Of a stretch of 64,000 nt of DNA, positions 45,821 to 57,764 are shown piece by piece (the stretch's first letter is position 1; the number at the start of each line of letters is the position of its first letter). Source of the DNA: Haberlea rhodopensis (Eukaryota; Streptophyta; Magnoliopsida; Lamiales; Gesneriaceae). The notes below the pieces were generated by a model. That model saw only the letters and a list, made by a program, of their open reading frames with translations, was not told the origin of the DNA and did not search any database. A program made the translations under genes and the position numbers. The stretch lies in assembly GCA_907163345.1 (NCBI GenBank), contig CAJQUN010000153.1, positions 62,001 through 126,000 on the forward strand, in the 5' to 3' direction.

Positions 45821-45833
45821 CAAAAAGGGGGAA
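45821..45833 (+). other. E9 polypurine tract
   Basis: AAAAAGGGGGAAT just before the 3' LTR, preceded by GTCATCATC as in E2. Confidence 0.9.
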
Positions 45834-45835
45834 TT

Positions 45836-46938
45836 TGTTAGTTCCGGACCTTATCGATGAGATTTTAAAGATGACAAAACATTTCAGACCGGATCGAGTG
45901 AAATCAGACTGACCAGATCGATCGCCCAAAACAGATCAAGCTGATAAGATGACAAAGCATATCAGACCGGATCGATGGATTTCAGACTGACTTTATCAAA
46001 GCTTCAGATCGATCTCAATCGTTATCAGATCAGAGCAGTCAAGGATACATAAAGATTGGCTCCTCAGTCCGAATCATTAACGGCTATTTATTGTAGCATT
46101 TAATGTCAGTAATTAATGCTACAAAGGACCAAAGACTGAAGATTGCCATAAAAGGTAAGAAGACAAAGAAGAGCCTATCTGACAGTCGCCGAAAGTATGA
46201 ACCAGAACGGCAAGTATCCTGAAGAAGAAGACATGTAGCTTACTCAGAGCTCAAGCAGAGTCAAAGTTGCACATTAAGGGAAATAATGTCGTTGGTACTT
46301 ACAACTATAAAAGGATGCAACAAAAGGAATATAGGTGACTTCTCGCTGATTAATTGAAAAACGCACAAGAAAGCAAAACAGCACAAGCTTACAAGCTCAG
46401 AAGCTCTCGAGCTGAAACTTATTCTTAAGCACGATTACTTTGTAACATTTGATCGTTTAGGATCACTGTGCGCATCTTGTGTATTCTGTGTTGAAAAATA
46501 GAAGTGAGAAACATATTGTAACTGTCAGACAGAGTGTGTCTGAGCAGATCGAGTGACTAGGAGTTTCAGACTGGTAGTGAGGTAAATCCAGCCTGAATCG
46601 GGATTTGTACAACAGGATTGTATAAATCAAAGTCTTCTAGTATAAACCTTCCTTAATTGGAAGAAGGGGAGACGTAGAAGGATTACACCACCTTCGAACT
46701 TCCAGAAACATATCCTATGTATTATCTTTCTGCACTTGTTCTTTCATACTAGCCATCGAGCCGTTCTTACATATACAAGAACAGACCGTTCCGCACTTAT
46801 ACTTTCAGTGGTCTGTTCTGTACAAGAGTTGATTAAGAAACAGATTTCTTTCACTAATCCGAAAGAAATCACAAGGGATTAATTTTTACAAGGAGTGTTC
46901 ATTCACCCCCCTCTAAACACTCCGGACCGATCCTAACA
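45836..46938 (+). repeat. E9 3' LTR
   Basis: Matches 36378-37475 throughout. The second TATA box is at 46306-46313. Confidence 0.95.
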
Positions 46939-46943
46939 TAAAG

Positions 46944-47575
46944 CATGTAAGTTACTTAACAAAACATGCTAGGGGCTTCATAAACATCACATAAAAGCAC
47001 TCATAACAAGATTTCGTCGAACCTTAAACTAGCATGCCAAAACTGCTACAAAGAAGACATATGCTTAAAACGAAAAAGCTGGTGAACCAGTGTGATTCCT
47101 CACCACTTTTGCTCTTCGATTTTCGTCAAGAAGGGATTAGTAAAATCCGATCACTTTCTTCCTAGTAGCAGTGCAAATTGCAGACGAAATGAAGGAAGGG
47201 AGAAGAAGGCTTTTGGAAGAGATGAAAGTGAAAATATCTAAGTCCAAAATAGCCTACTTGGCCAACAGTTTCCAGAAAAACAGGGGAGGGGCGTGGGTTG
47301 CTGCAAGTGGGGGGTAGGGTGGTTGCATGTAGGGTGGTCTTGTGGTGTTTAATTTTGTCCCGGTATTTCATACGATGTATAAAAATATCTCCCCTTGATA
47401 TTTTATAATTTTACCACAACAATACAACAATTAAAAACACCTAACATGCTCCCTAAACCACATCATCAAAATAAATATAACACCCCCACATAAAACACGC
47501 CTTTAACACAATAGGTTCATAATTAACAACCCTTAATTGCATGATTACACCCATAATCATTTCGGGGATATCACA
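46944..47575 (-). repeat. E8 3' LTR, piece 2
   Basis: Matches 54025-54653 of the 5' LTR and ends GGGGATATCACA. The 69-residue minus frame at 47162-47371 recurs at 54245-54454 as part of the LTR; I do not call it a gene. Confidence 0.95.
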
Positions 47576-47591
47576 ATACTCCCCTACTTAT
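47576..47591 (-). other. E8 polypurine tract
   Basis: On the minus strand AAGTAGGGGAGTAT, identical to that of E7, abuts the LTR. Confidence 0.9.
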
Positions 47592-47609
47592 AAGATTTTG
47601 TCCCCGAAA

Positions 47610-48387
47610 TCAAACATGCGTATCAACATGAGATAAAACAATACATAAACGCATACCAGAAAACAGCTCTGGATAGTGCTGCACCATATGTCGCTCTGTC
47701 TCCCACGTGGCCTCCTCGACACCCCTACTATCCCACTGAACCTTGATCATAGGAATAACTTTGTTCCGAAGCCTGCGGTCTGCTCTATCCAAAATCCTGA
47801 TAGGCCGCTCCACATAGGAAATATCGGACTCAAACTGTATTTTTGAAGGCTGCAATACATGCGAAGGATCTGACTCATATTTCCTCAGCATAGACACATG
47901 GAATACGTCGTGTATACCAGACAGAGAGGGCGGTAAAGCCAAACTGGTACGCCAGAGTACCAGCACGCTATAAGATCTCATACGGCCCCACATATCTCGG
48001 GGACAACTTCCCCCGCATACCAAACCGTACTACACCTCTGAAAGGTGAGATCTTCAGAAAGACTCTGTCGCCCAACTGAAACTCCAACGATCTTCGCCGC
48101 TGATTGGCATACGCTTCCTGTCTGTCCTGAGCTGCCTTCATCTTTCTCCTGATAACCTTTACCTTTCCTTCCATATCCTGGACCAACTCTGGTCCTCCGA
48201 CCGATATACGGTCCACATCATCCCAACACAAAATCGACCTGCAACGCCTGCCATATAGGGCTTCAAATGGAGCCATCTGTATGCTAGCCTGGTAACTGTT
48301 ATTATAAGAAAATTCCACCAAGGCTACTGAGTCCTGCCAAGAAGTGTCGAACTCCAGCACACAAGCCCTCAACATATCTTCGAGCAT
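47610..48387 (-). pseudogene. E8 integrase C-terminus and chromodomain
   Basis: Two phases: 47968-48387 carries the integrase core end (LRACVLEFDTSWQDSVALVE, SIQMAPFEALYGRRC) and the tail FQLGDRVFLKISPFRGVVRF, stopping at a TAG after YEIL. 47610-48023 resumes near LPPSLSGIHDVFHVSMLRKY and carries a complete chromodomain: SYVERPIRILDRADRRLR, then VQWDSRGVEEATWETERHM. The conserved Trp missing in E7 is present here. The first 28 residues of the second frame are out of phase. Confidence 0.85.
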
Positions 48388-50984
48388 CTGTATCGTACGC
48401 TCGGCCTGTCGTTCGTCTGGGGATGATAGGCTGTGCTCAACCTCAACTCTGTACCTAGAGCTGACTGAAGACCCTCCCAGAAGTGAGATGTAAACCGCGG
48501 ATCTCGATCAGACACAATCGAAACAGGGATCCCATGTAGTCTCACCACATCTCTGACATATAACTGTGCCATCCTCAAGTACGTGAAGGTCATACAGTAG
48601 GGAATGAAATGAGCACTCTTAGTCAATCTGTCGACGACTACCCATATAGCATCGAAACCCAAAACAGTCCTCGGTAAGTGGGTCACAAAATCCATAGACA
48701 CGTGCTGCCACTTCCACTCGGGTATCTCCAAACTCCTTAGCTCACCTCCAGGCCTCTGCCTCTCAGCCTTTACTTGCTGACTGATCAAACATCTTTTAAC
48801 GAATGAGGTGACATCTTGTTTCATACGCCTCCACCAGAACTGGCTGCGTAGATCCTTATACATCTTCTTCCCGCCCGGGTGGACACTCATCCTGCTGCAA
48901 TGAGCTCGCTGTAATATACCTTGTCGCAACTCAGGTGTATCTGGAACCACCCATCTGTCGCCAAGTCTCAGAGAACCGTCCTCAGCCACTCTGAATCTTG
49001 ATGGCTGACCTGAATGAACCACTGACATCCATCTCTGAACCTCTGCATCGGTCCCCTGAGCCTTCCTGATGTGATCATAAATAACAGGCTCAGCTAACAA
49101 GGTCAAAACCTGTAGCGGTGAAGCAGACACATCATAATCAAATCCCAAATGGCAGTAGGAGCCCAACATAGCTGATAGACACATGGCATCCTCTGATGTG
49201 CTCCTCACCTTCCGACTCAAAGCGTCGGCTGTCAAGTTTGCTTTCCCCAGGTGGTATTCGATTTCACAGTCGTAGTCCTTCAGCAGGTCCATCCATCTCT
49301 TCTGCCTCATATTCAGCTCAGCCTGTGTAAACAAACACTTCAGGCTCTTGTGATCAGTGAAGATGGTAAAAGAGGTACCATATAAGTAGTGTCGCCATAT
49401 CTTCAAGGCAAACATTATAGCCGCTAGCTCCAAGTCATGGACTGGATACCTCGTCTCGTGTGGCTTCAACTGTCTCGAAGCATAAGCCACTACATGTCTG
49501 TCCTGCATCAGTACGCATCCTAGGCCCTGTAGCAATGCGTCGGTATAAAGAACAAATCCTTTGTTCTCCCTGGGAATCACTAGAACTGGTGCCGTAATCA
49601 GTCTGTGCTTTAATTCCCTAAAGCTCTGCTCACAAGCCTCTGTCCAACAAAATGGGACTCCCTTCTGAGTCAGCTATGTGAGTGGCTTGGCGATCTTTGA
49701 GAAACCCTCGACGAAACGTCGATAATAGCCGGCCAGACCAAGAAAACTTCGAATCTCACTGACTGAAGTAGGGGCAGACCAATCCATAACTGCCTCTATC
49801 TTCCTCGGGTCTACTGATATCCCCTCTCGTGATATGATATGGCCCAAGAATGCTACACTGCTCAGCCAGAACTCACACTTGCTGAGTTTGGCGTACAACC
49901 GATGATCTCTGAGGATCTGGAGCACTATCCTCAGATGATCGGCATGATCCTCCTCACTCCTTGAATAGACAAGGATGTCGTCAATGAATACGATCACAAA
50001 CTGATCGAGGTACTGAAATACTCTGTTCATCAGGCTCATAAATACAACAGGTGCATTCGTCACCCCGAATGGCATCACTAAGAACTCGTAGTGCCCATAC
50101 CGAGTTCTAAAAGTCGTCTTTTGGACATCGCCAGCTCTAACCCGCACCTGGTGGTAGCCTGACCTCAAATCTATCTTTGAGTAAACCTTTGTACCCTGAA
50201 GCTGATCGAACAGGTCATCAATCCTCGGAAGTGGATACCTGTTCTTCACTGTGGCCTTGTTCAGTTGCCTGTAGTCAATGCACAGACGCATTGAACCATC
50301 CTTCTTTTTCACGAACAAGACTGGTGCACCCCAAGGCGATACACTAGGACGAATGTATCCCTTGTCGAGGAGCTCCTGTAACTGCACTTTCAGCTCTCTT
50401 AGCTCTGCCGGTGCCATCCTGTATGGGGCACGAGAGATGGCTGATGTCCCCGGTAGTAGCTCAATGGCAAACTCCACATCTCTGATCGGCGGAAACCCTG
50501 GAATCTCATCCGGGAACACATCAATGAACTCCGCCACAACCGGAATGTCCTCGGCTCTCACTTCCTTCTCTTCTGAAGCATCCACGGCATAAATAAGGTA
50601 GCCCGTGTGGCCGCGTTCCAATAACCGCGACATCTTAACCGCTGAGATCACTGGAATCTTTGGACGAGAGCCGTCCCCATAAAAAGTCCACTGGAACCCC
50701 TGATCAGACAGAAAATGCACTATCCTCTGTTGGCAATCTACCACAGCTCGGTATCTGCTCAACACATCAATGCCGATAATGCAGTCAAAGTCTGCCATCT
50801 CTAACTGAATCAGATCGGCCCTCAGATCATTGCCCTCAAAATAAATGAGGCAATCAGATAAGTATCGGTCAGCAATCACATGCTTCCCCGTGGGTGTCGA
50901 GACCATGAGAGGCTGTGGGTAACAGAGACGAGCACAAGCGGTGTCTCTCCACAAAAGCAGTAGATACAAAAGAATGGGAAGCAC
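48369..50984 (-). pseudogene. E8 protease-RT-RNase H-integrase
   Basis: One phase from 50984 to 48369 with a TAG at 49674-49676 (after KIAKPLT). It holds the end of protease (DCIIGIDVLSRYRAVVDC), complete RT (CIDYRQLNKATVKNRYPLPR, KIDLRSGYHQVRVR, FIDDILVYSR with both catalytic Asp), RNase H (VLYTDALLQGLGCVLMQ, FTDHKSLKCL) and integrase to STAYHPQT. The integrase zinc finger reads CLISQQVKA, with Ser where the second Cys is usual (E7 has CLICQQVKA). Phase is lost near 48410. The first 25 residues are out of phase. Confidence 0.9.
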
Positions 50985-52107
50985 CTGTATCTATCAATAA
51001 AAACGCAGGGTACGTAAACAAAAGACACGTACCAACAATGACCTCCTCCGGGGCTGCCTCAGCCTGCTCCCTAGTCAGTGCATACACCTGACCCTGCGGC
51101 GGTCCTGCCGCCTGACCTCCCTGTGGTCGGGGCGCAAACTGCTGTCTCTGTGGTGCCGTCCTAGCGTCAAATCTTGGCCTATTCGGCCCTGAGTCTGCCT
51201 GACCTGCCCGATTGGGGCAATTCCGAGCTAGGTGGCCCACCCTGCCACAAACATAACAACCTCGGCAGTCACGTGACGAGTGAAGTCCTCCACAGCGGTC
51301 ACACCTGTCCCCTCCTGCCTTACTCCCCTGTCTAGGTCCCCGATTACTTTGCTTATGACCTTGAGACTTCTTCCCACTGTATCTAGAAGATGAAGAGGCC
51401 CCACGAGGCTTGAACTGGTCCCCTCGTGGCCTCAGTCTATCAACAACTGGTCTCTGAGGTGGTACAAAAGGGGGTACAACGTCCTTGTACGCGCCCACTG
51501 CAATCTCTGCCAATTCTGCCCGTGTCAGGGCGTCATCAAATGAGCTGGGGTTGTTGGAGACAACCCTGATCAAATAGTTCTGGCCTCAGTCCCTTCAGAA
51601 AGTTCCTCATCTTGGCATGACTGCTGAGAGCAATATGAGGTACATACCTCAGCAGTGAGGAATACTGCATAGCGTAGTCTGACACTGACAGGCTGCCTTG
51701 CTTTAAACTATTGAACTCATCTTCCTTCAATTGTCTGGCAGCTGCAGAAAATACCGGTTAAGGAACCGGGTCCTGAATACAGTCCAATCAACCGTCATAC
51801 CCTGAGCTCTCAGCTCCATGACTGTCGTCTTCCACCACATGGACGACTTCTTCGCTAACTGGAACTCTGCCAACCTCAGCCAGGCAGTCCGCGCACAGGG
51901 TGCTGATACGAAAATCTGTTCCAGTCTCTCAAGCCACTCCTCGGCTGCTTCCCCAGTCTCAGTCCCTTCAAATAGCGGTGGATGATAGCTCAAAAACTGG
52001 GTCAGACTTATCTCCCCTGGTAGCAGTATCTGTGCCATAGGATCCAAGCCTACAGCAGGTGGCGGTAACGGATTCGTCTGAGCAATACTAGTGTTCATAC
52101 TGCCCAT
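50869..52107 (-). pseudogene. E8 gag and start of protease
   Basis: Three phases. 51727-52107 is the start of gag (MGSMNTSIAQTNPLPPPAVG, GEAAEEWLERLEQIFVS); the phase breaks near 51750. 51536-51730 has LKQGSLSVSDYAMQYSSLLR and LKGLRPELFD, then breaks near 51570. 50869-51573 has the C-terminal region with zinc knuckle CYVCGRVGHLARNC (preceded by CDRCGGLHSSRDC) and the protease start FLLIDTGASHSFVSTAFVE. Domain order and wording parallel E7. Confidence 0.85.
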
Positions 52108-52372
52108 ATCCCCCTACCTCTTCATTGAGGTTCTCCGGGTTAATAGCCGCCGTGCTGCAACACAAAAGTTAACAACAATACCAAAAGCAGTTCATAATAT
52201 AAGCCGTTAGATAACAAGAGTATCATATTCAAAAGCATGTTAGTATAACACTTATACAACGATATGCATCACATGCATAACATGCCCAACAATGAATACC
52301 TAGCCAACTTGTCTCTAAAGGCTACCCTTCACTCTTCCCTGGTTATCTAACCACTGCTCTGATACCACTAAA
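52108..52372 (-). other. E8 leader with primer-binding site at 52356-52367
   Basis: About 265 untranslated bases. The primer site TGGTATCAGAGC is exact on the minus strand, five bases from the LTR; E1, E6 and E7 have four. The extra A explains the AAA described at the left end of E8. Confidence 0.85.
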
Positions 52373-54653
52373 TGTGAGACCCCGTTATCTCAAACATACT
52401 AATAGGTGCAATTAAGAGAACTAAACATTCATATGCATAAATCAGAGTAGTAAGTCGTGTTGATTAACCTGAGCTTAAGAGATTACAGTACCAAAAGTTT
52501 CAAAAAGGAATTTCACGTATTCCTACAAAAGGTACTAAATTATAGTCTTACTCTACTTCATGTAGAAGCTATACAAGAAATTTCTCTAACATGCTAATCC
52601 TGTAGCACTCCTTACAGCTCAGCATTTCAACCCCGACCCTGGTTCTCATCATCAAAAGCACCTACAAAGACAACCCTCAACACATGAGCATAACATAATT
52701 CATATTCAACATAATATGAATGTAAGACGTAAATGCATAATCATAATACAAAACACTTCCTGTATTTCCATCGCATTTACAACGCCTATTGGTTGTCCAT
52801 GTACCACAATTCATAATCAAAACACTATATGAATATATGGCTTCACAACTAAATGTCATGACATATCATCTCTTTTTCTTGAGTCAGTCATCATCAGTTA
52901 TTTTAATGCTTCATCGCTTCATAATCTCAGAAACAAGCGGTATCTCATCCTCGCTTCTTCGTACAAGCGGTATCTCATCCTCGCTTAGTACGGTATACCC
53001 CGCCTCCATGTGCAAGCGAGCCTCCCCCCTCCCGCTCCACATTTTTAGCGGTCAAGCGTAAGCATTAAAACCTTCACTGTGATCACCCCTGACTCGTGGA
53101 ATACACCTCTTTATTCCACATCACAATATGCAACAACAATGCATAATATGCAACAACAATGCATAATAACATGTATCATACTCTTAATGCATCACATTGC
53201 ATTCATCATGTGTCAAATAGACAAACATAAAGTACATGTTACCGTTGGGATACCCGTACGTCGCTTACGTACCTTTCCAAAATATAGTGTGTTGCGGGAC
53301 TCTATCCCCTGCGCTGTGTAGCTGTCTGTGAAGGCTCTACACACGTGTACAACACAATATTAGATGCCTCATTACAATTCAATATCAAAAATTTAAACAA
53401 AATATAACAATTTATATTTTCCACATTCTGGGTCTCTCGATCGATCGGCCCATCTTTTCGATCGATCGAGAAGACGCCTTCAATCAATACCAAGGTTCTG
53501 CCTCGCTCGATCGATCGAGATGGAATTTCGATCGATCGAGATGTCCTGTTCAAGAACACAATTTTCAGAATTTTCGAACACCCATTTTTACACCCTTCGA
53601 TCTAGCATATAAGATACACCACATGTTTGAACAAATATGCTAAGGGCTACAATACACTACCCTGAGTGTATTTATACAAAAGTGATACCCCAACCGCAAA
53701 CCCTCATGCATCAAAATCGTTCATTTACCTCAGTACTCAACCAAACTTTCTAAAAAACAGGGCATAATAACTCAGCCCAGAATTCTCGAGCATGCATCTT
53801 TACCACACCAAAACTACCACATAACCCGTAGTTCATGCTCAAATAAAAATGATGGTAATTTTACCACACTACCATGTATGTATTCACATCAAAGGTTTAC
53901 TCAAAGCCTAAGCTAGCATGCTTCAAATCTTCATAATAAAACTCCTACTCATCATAAAAACAGGGCACTTCCCTTGCCCAGATTTTCGAGGAACAACTTT
54001 CACAAACGAAAATCTAACACATAAAGCATGTAAGTTACTTAACAAAACATGCTAGGGTCTTCATAAACATCACATAAAAGCACTCATAACAAGATTTCGT
54101 CGAACCTTAAACTAGCATGCCAAAACTGCTACAAAGAAGACATATGCTTAAAACGAAAAAGCTGGTGAACCAGTGTGATTCCTCACCACTTTTGCTCTTC
54201 GATTTTCGTCAAGAAGGGATTAGTAAAATCCGATCACTTTCTTCCTAGTAGCAGTGCAAATTGCAGACGAAATGAAGAAAGGGAGAAGAAGGCTTTTGGA
54301 AGAGATGAAAGTGAAAATATCTAAGTCCAAAATAGCCTACTTGGCCAACAGTTTCCAGAAAAACAGGGGAGGGGCGTGGGTTGCTGCAAGTGGGGGGTAG
54401 GGTGGTTGCATGTAGGGTGGTCTTGTGGTGTTTAATTTTGTCCCGGTATTTCATACGATGTATAAAAATATCTCCCCTTGATATTTTATAATTTTACCAC
54501 AACAATACAACAATTAAAAACACCTAACATGCTCCCTAAACCACATCATCAAAATAAATATAACACCATAAAACACTCCTTTAACACAATAGGTTCATAA
54601 TTAACAACCCTTAATTGCATGATTACACCCATAACCATTTCGAGGATATCACA
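52373..54653 (-). repeat. E8 5' LTR, uninterrupted
   Basis: 2281 bases, TGTGAGACCCC...GAGGATATCACA. CGCT/AGCGG units 52925-53050, GTACGT/ACGTAC 53256-53272, GATCGATC-type sites 53439-53545. It has a 16-base tandem duplication (ATGCAACAACAATGCATA type, 53130-53165) absent from the other LTR. Confidence 0.95.
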
Positions 54654-54657
54654 ATCT

Positions 54658-55751
54658 CCTTTGTTGCGTGGCTACCTTGGATGGTTCTACATAGTCATAT
54701 AAACCAATATTAGAAGCCACTTTATGAACCAATACAAAAATCTCATAAAAATAGCCAAAATCCAAGACACCAAAATTTTAAGACTCGCGATCGATCGGCC
54801 CTTACGCCCGATCGATCGCGAGCTGACCATCCAGCGCCCATCGCTTCGCTGCCCGCCTCGATCGATCGAGACGTCCACACCGATCGATCGCGAAGTCACC
54901 TCGATCGATCGGGTGTTCTTCTCGATTGATCGAGAAGATCGAAATGTTCCCACCTTCAGCGCTGCCGAGCTCGATCGATCGAATGCTATGCTCTATCGAT
55001 CGAGAAGCTCTGTAAATGCGAGAAATCGCCATTTTCATGCACAGAACTCCACCAAACCATAATAAAACCATAACACCTCCATCCAATACATCAGAAACAC
55101 TAAAATAACTTCAAAACAACCCTCAACAACAACATACTCCATAACCCAACCAAAAACACCATATAATCAAACAAACCCATTTTAAATAACAAATACCATT
55201 TCAAAAACCGAACCAAACTCCATTAAAACATTAAGGAGGTATTCATACCTCTTGGGGACTCCAAATCTCACAACAAATCCCACAAATATGGTTTTTGCAA
55301 GGATTCTTCTTCCACTTTCAAGCCAATTTCGAAAATAGTGAATGGGTTAGGGTTGAGAGAGTGATTTGGGGGTTTTGGTAAAGTGATGTGTATAGTGGGG
55401 GTTGGGGGGTAATAAATGTGTTTTAATTAAAATGGCACTCCAACAATTACCATGGTGTATAAAATATCCCAACATGATATTTTAAAAGCATTTTACCAAA
55501 ATGCACCAAAACCTCAATTAATTACAATGTTTCACCAAATAATTACTAACCATCACATTTAAATCATTATAACACCCAATTCCCCAAAATACATAACATG
55601 CACCCTGAAATGCTCTACCGGGTCACGCCTACCATGTGACTAAGCATTTCACCAAGACAATTAATTCCAACACATAATTTAATTATCACCATAATAATCA
55701 CATAACATAATCAATGCCCAAATTGCAATTAATGATTTCGGGGATATCACA
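54658..55751 (-). repeat. E7 5' LTR, piece 2
   Basis: Continues from 34740 and matches 27918-28979; ends GGGGATATCACA followed by GTACT. It retains the 27 bases near 55460 that the other copy lacks. Confidence 0.95.
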
Positions 55752-55756
55752 GTACT

Positions 55757-57740
55757 TATTCCAAAACCGGTTCCTGTTTTTTTTTCTTCCAAATCTATCT
55801 CCATCAAGGAGTGGTTGCATCACATTGCAACACGGATTGGGCCACAACACGGCCCCGATTAACACGTAACACATCTCCAACGATGTCTTCATCCGTGTGT
55901 TCCAAGATTAACATCTTGGTCCAAACACACTATCGAGACTCTACAAGGTCTCAAGTTTCCGAAAAGACATGCAAGAACAATCAATTGCATTCCCGCCACA
56001 CGTGTCAACCACGACACCCAATAAATCCAAAACAAGGTCACCCCTTGCTTACCCTAGGATTCAACGGTCCTAACACAGGGATGTTATCAAATTACTCTGA
56101 AATGAAAAATACCATGGCCTAAGATACGACAATCCCTCCTCAAGGAAAGTCAACCGACCTTCACGATCATTCCTCAGAATGCATCGTGCCATTGAGATTT
56201 ACCAATCTAAAGATGCCACAATCTCTCACCAGAGATTGCCAAACCAAGCGTACTAGTCCGATGCTCGACGAGCATTAAGAAAAGTTGGCAGTCGTATACC
56301 CACACCGGCATGCACGCCCAAGTACCGACACCACATGCATACTCGATGCAACAGACTCGGGTATCTCCAATCATACCCAAAATCCCAAAACCAACTGTCA
56401 ATCCTCAATTATTCTCACTCCACGGAGAATGATGGTTGACAAACCTAAAAGGGTGTGATTTTAACATCAACACTACACAAACCAAATTAACGAATCTCCC
56501 AAAGATTCAACTGGTAGGCATATCAATACCGCCTTCCTCACAAGGAAAGTGTCATGAATCCATGACCCTCCAACCTCGAACCACCGTTCGGAAAACCTGG
56601 ATATATTTATACCAAAATATATTCCGGAACTCAGAATACACAACTGGTTAGGATAGTGTACCAACGCCACTATTACCCCAAACAAAACCCATATACGCCA
56701 TGTATACTCAAACTAATGATGCTCTGTACTAATGCCATAGTACTCCACAATCTCGAGCATTATCCCGGAGACGTATCCTCGAACGTCTCACTGGAAGTAC
56801 GAAGCCAACACCTAGTCCAACACTAGTAAGGGCTTCCCTTGGTTGATTCACAATCAACCCCTAATCAATACCAGCTGTCTCCATGACAGTACAATCCAAA
56901 TCTCTCCAAGAGATAAAATCAATATAGTAGTGTTACCCCACTAGCTATATCTCACAAATCCTATTGTGACTCACGTTGCATTTTCCATGCAAAGATGCCA
57001 AACCAGGGCTAACAACGACTTGTCAACACTCACGTTGGTATTCCCAACAAAATAGAGTTGTCCCAAAACAAGCCCCTCAAAAATCGTCGTATAAACGTCC
57101 CCGTGAGGTATTCCCTGCCTGAATCACCATGCCACATAGAGACTACAAGATTCTACCATAAACCCTCATCGTATCACCATACGATTCACCAAACTCGGTT
57201 CCAAGTGTAATGGCTACCACAAGCACACTATATCATTGCAACAATACATGGCTAGCAAAGCGCTGCCTCCATAGGCTTATACCAAGCCTACCAACACATC
57301 ATACGTCCCACTCGGTATACCATACCGTAACAAGCCATTAGAGTAGTGGGTCATCACCCAATATTTCTCTACAATACCAAAGCATAATGGACATCCCGTT
57401 GTCCTTGCTCAACCACAGGGCAATCCTAATCCGTTAGGACTTATTCCACACTCTCAGGGTGGGGGTGACCATGTCTACCACACATCACAACGACAAGCGA
57501 GTAGTTTCCTCAATGACTACTCTTACCACCAATCACTTGGCCTTGGCCATCCCAGCGAGTATACCCAAAGGTATCACTACTCGACAAATATTTACCTCTA
57601 TTACATGATGTGGTACTCTCACCGGTACAATGCATCCAATTATCCATCGAGCAAACCTGTTTGGCGTAACAGTCTCGTCAACCAATGACGTAGACATCGC
57701 CTTGTGCCCATCAACAGCACTCAAACCATATGATTAAATA
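55757..57740 (-). other. E3 interior, unique non-coding part
   Basis: About 2 kb with no frame resembling a protein. It aligns in patches with E6 20600-21240 (for example CGTATCACCaTACGATTc, 57170 area, and GAGTAGTGGGTC, 57352 area). Same role as the E6 unique interior. Confidence 0.75.
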
Positions 57741-57764
57741 CGTACACCTAGACGTATTATTCGT

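Larger units (their letters stand above)
36378..46938 (+). mobile_element. E9: SIRE-like Ty1/copia element with extra 3' gene
   Basis: A plus-strand element of 10,561 bases. It has LTRs of 1098 (36378-37475) and 1103 bases (45836-46938), TGTTAG...CTAACA ends, a primer site, gag, a broken pol, a long extra coding region after RNase H, a polypurine tract and perfect TAAAG duplications. Copia order (integrase before RT) is clear. By hand the LTRs differ by roughly 12 substitutions and 7 small indels. The extra 3' region and large gag are typical of the SIRE/Maximus lineage. Confidence 0.95.
34744..54653 (-). mobile_element. E8: Tekay/Del-like chromovirus
   Basis: A minus-strand element inside the E7 5' LTR. 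The 3' LTR is 34744-36377 plus 46944-47575 (split by E9); the interior is 47576-52372; the 5' LTR is 52373-54653. It has the same gene order and lineage as E7 but a separate family: its LTR starts TGTGAGACCCC. Gag-pol is broken by several frameshifts and stops, but the chromodomain is complete. It contains E9, so it is older than E9. Confidence 0.95.
26978..55751 (-). mobile_element. E7: Tekay/Del-like chromovirus
   Basis: A minus-strand gypsy element is bounded by perfect GTACT duplications (26973-26977 and 55752-55756). The 3' LTR is 26978-28979. The 5' LTR is 33806-34740 plus 54658-55751, split by E8. The interior (28980-33805) encodes gag, protease, RT, RNase H, integrase and a C-terminal chromodomain, all disrupted. 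The primer site is at 33790-33801. Joined, the 5' LTR is about 2029 bases against 2002 for the 3' LTR; the latter lacks a 27-base segment near 28715. Confidence 0.95.

Noticed and set aside
55757..57740. Host intergenic DNA between elements
   Set aside because: It matches the E6 interior in patches and continues E3 across the E7 duplication, so it belongs to E3.
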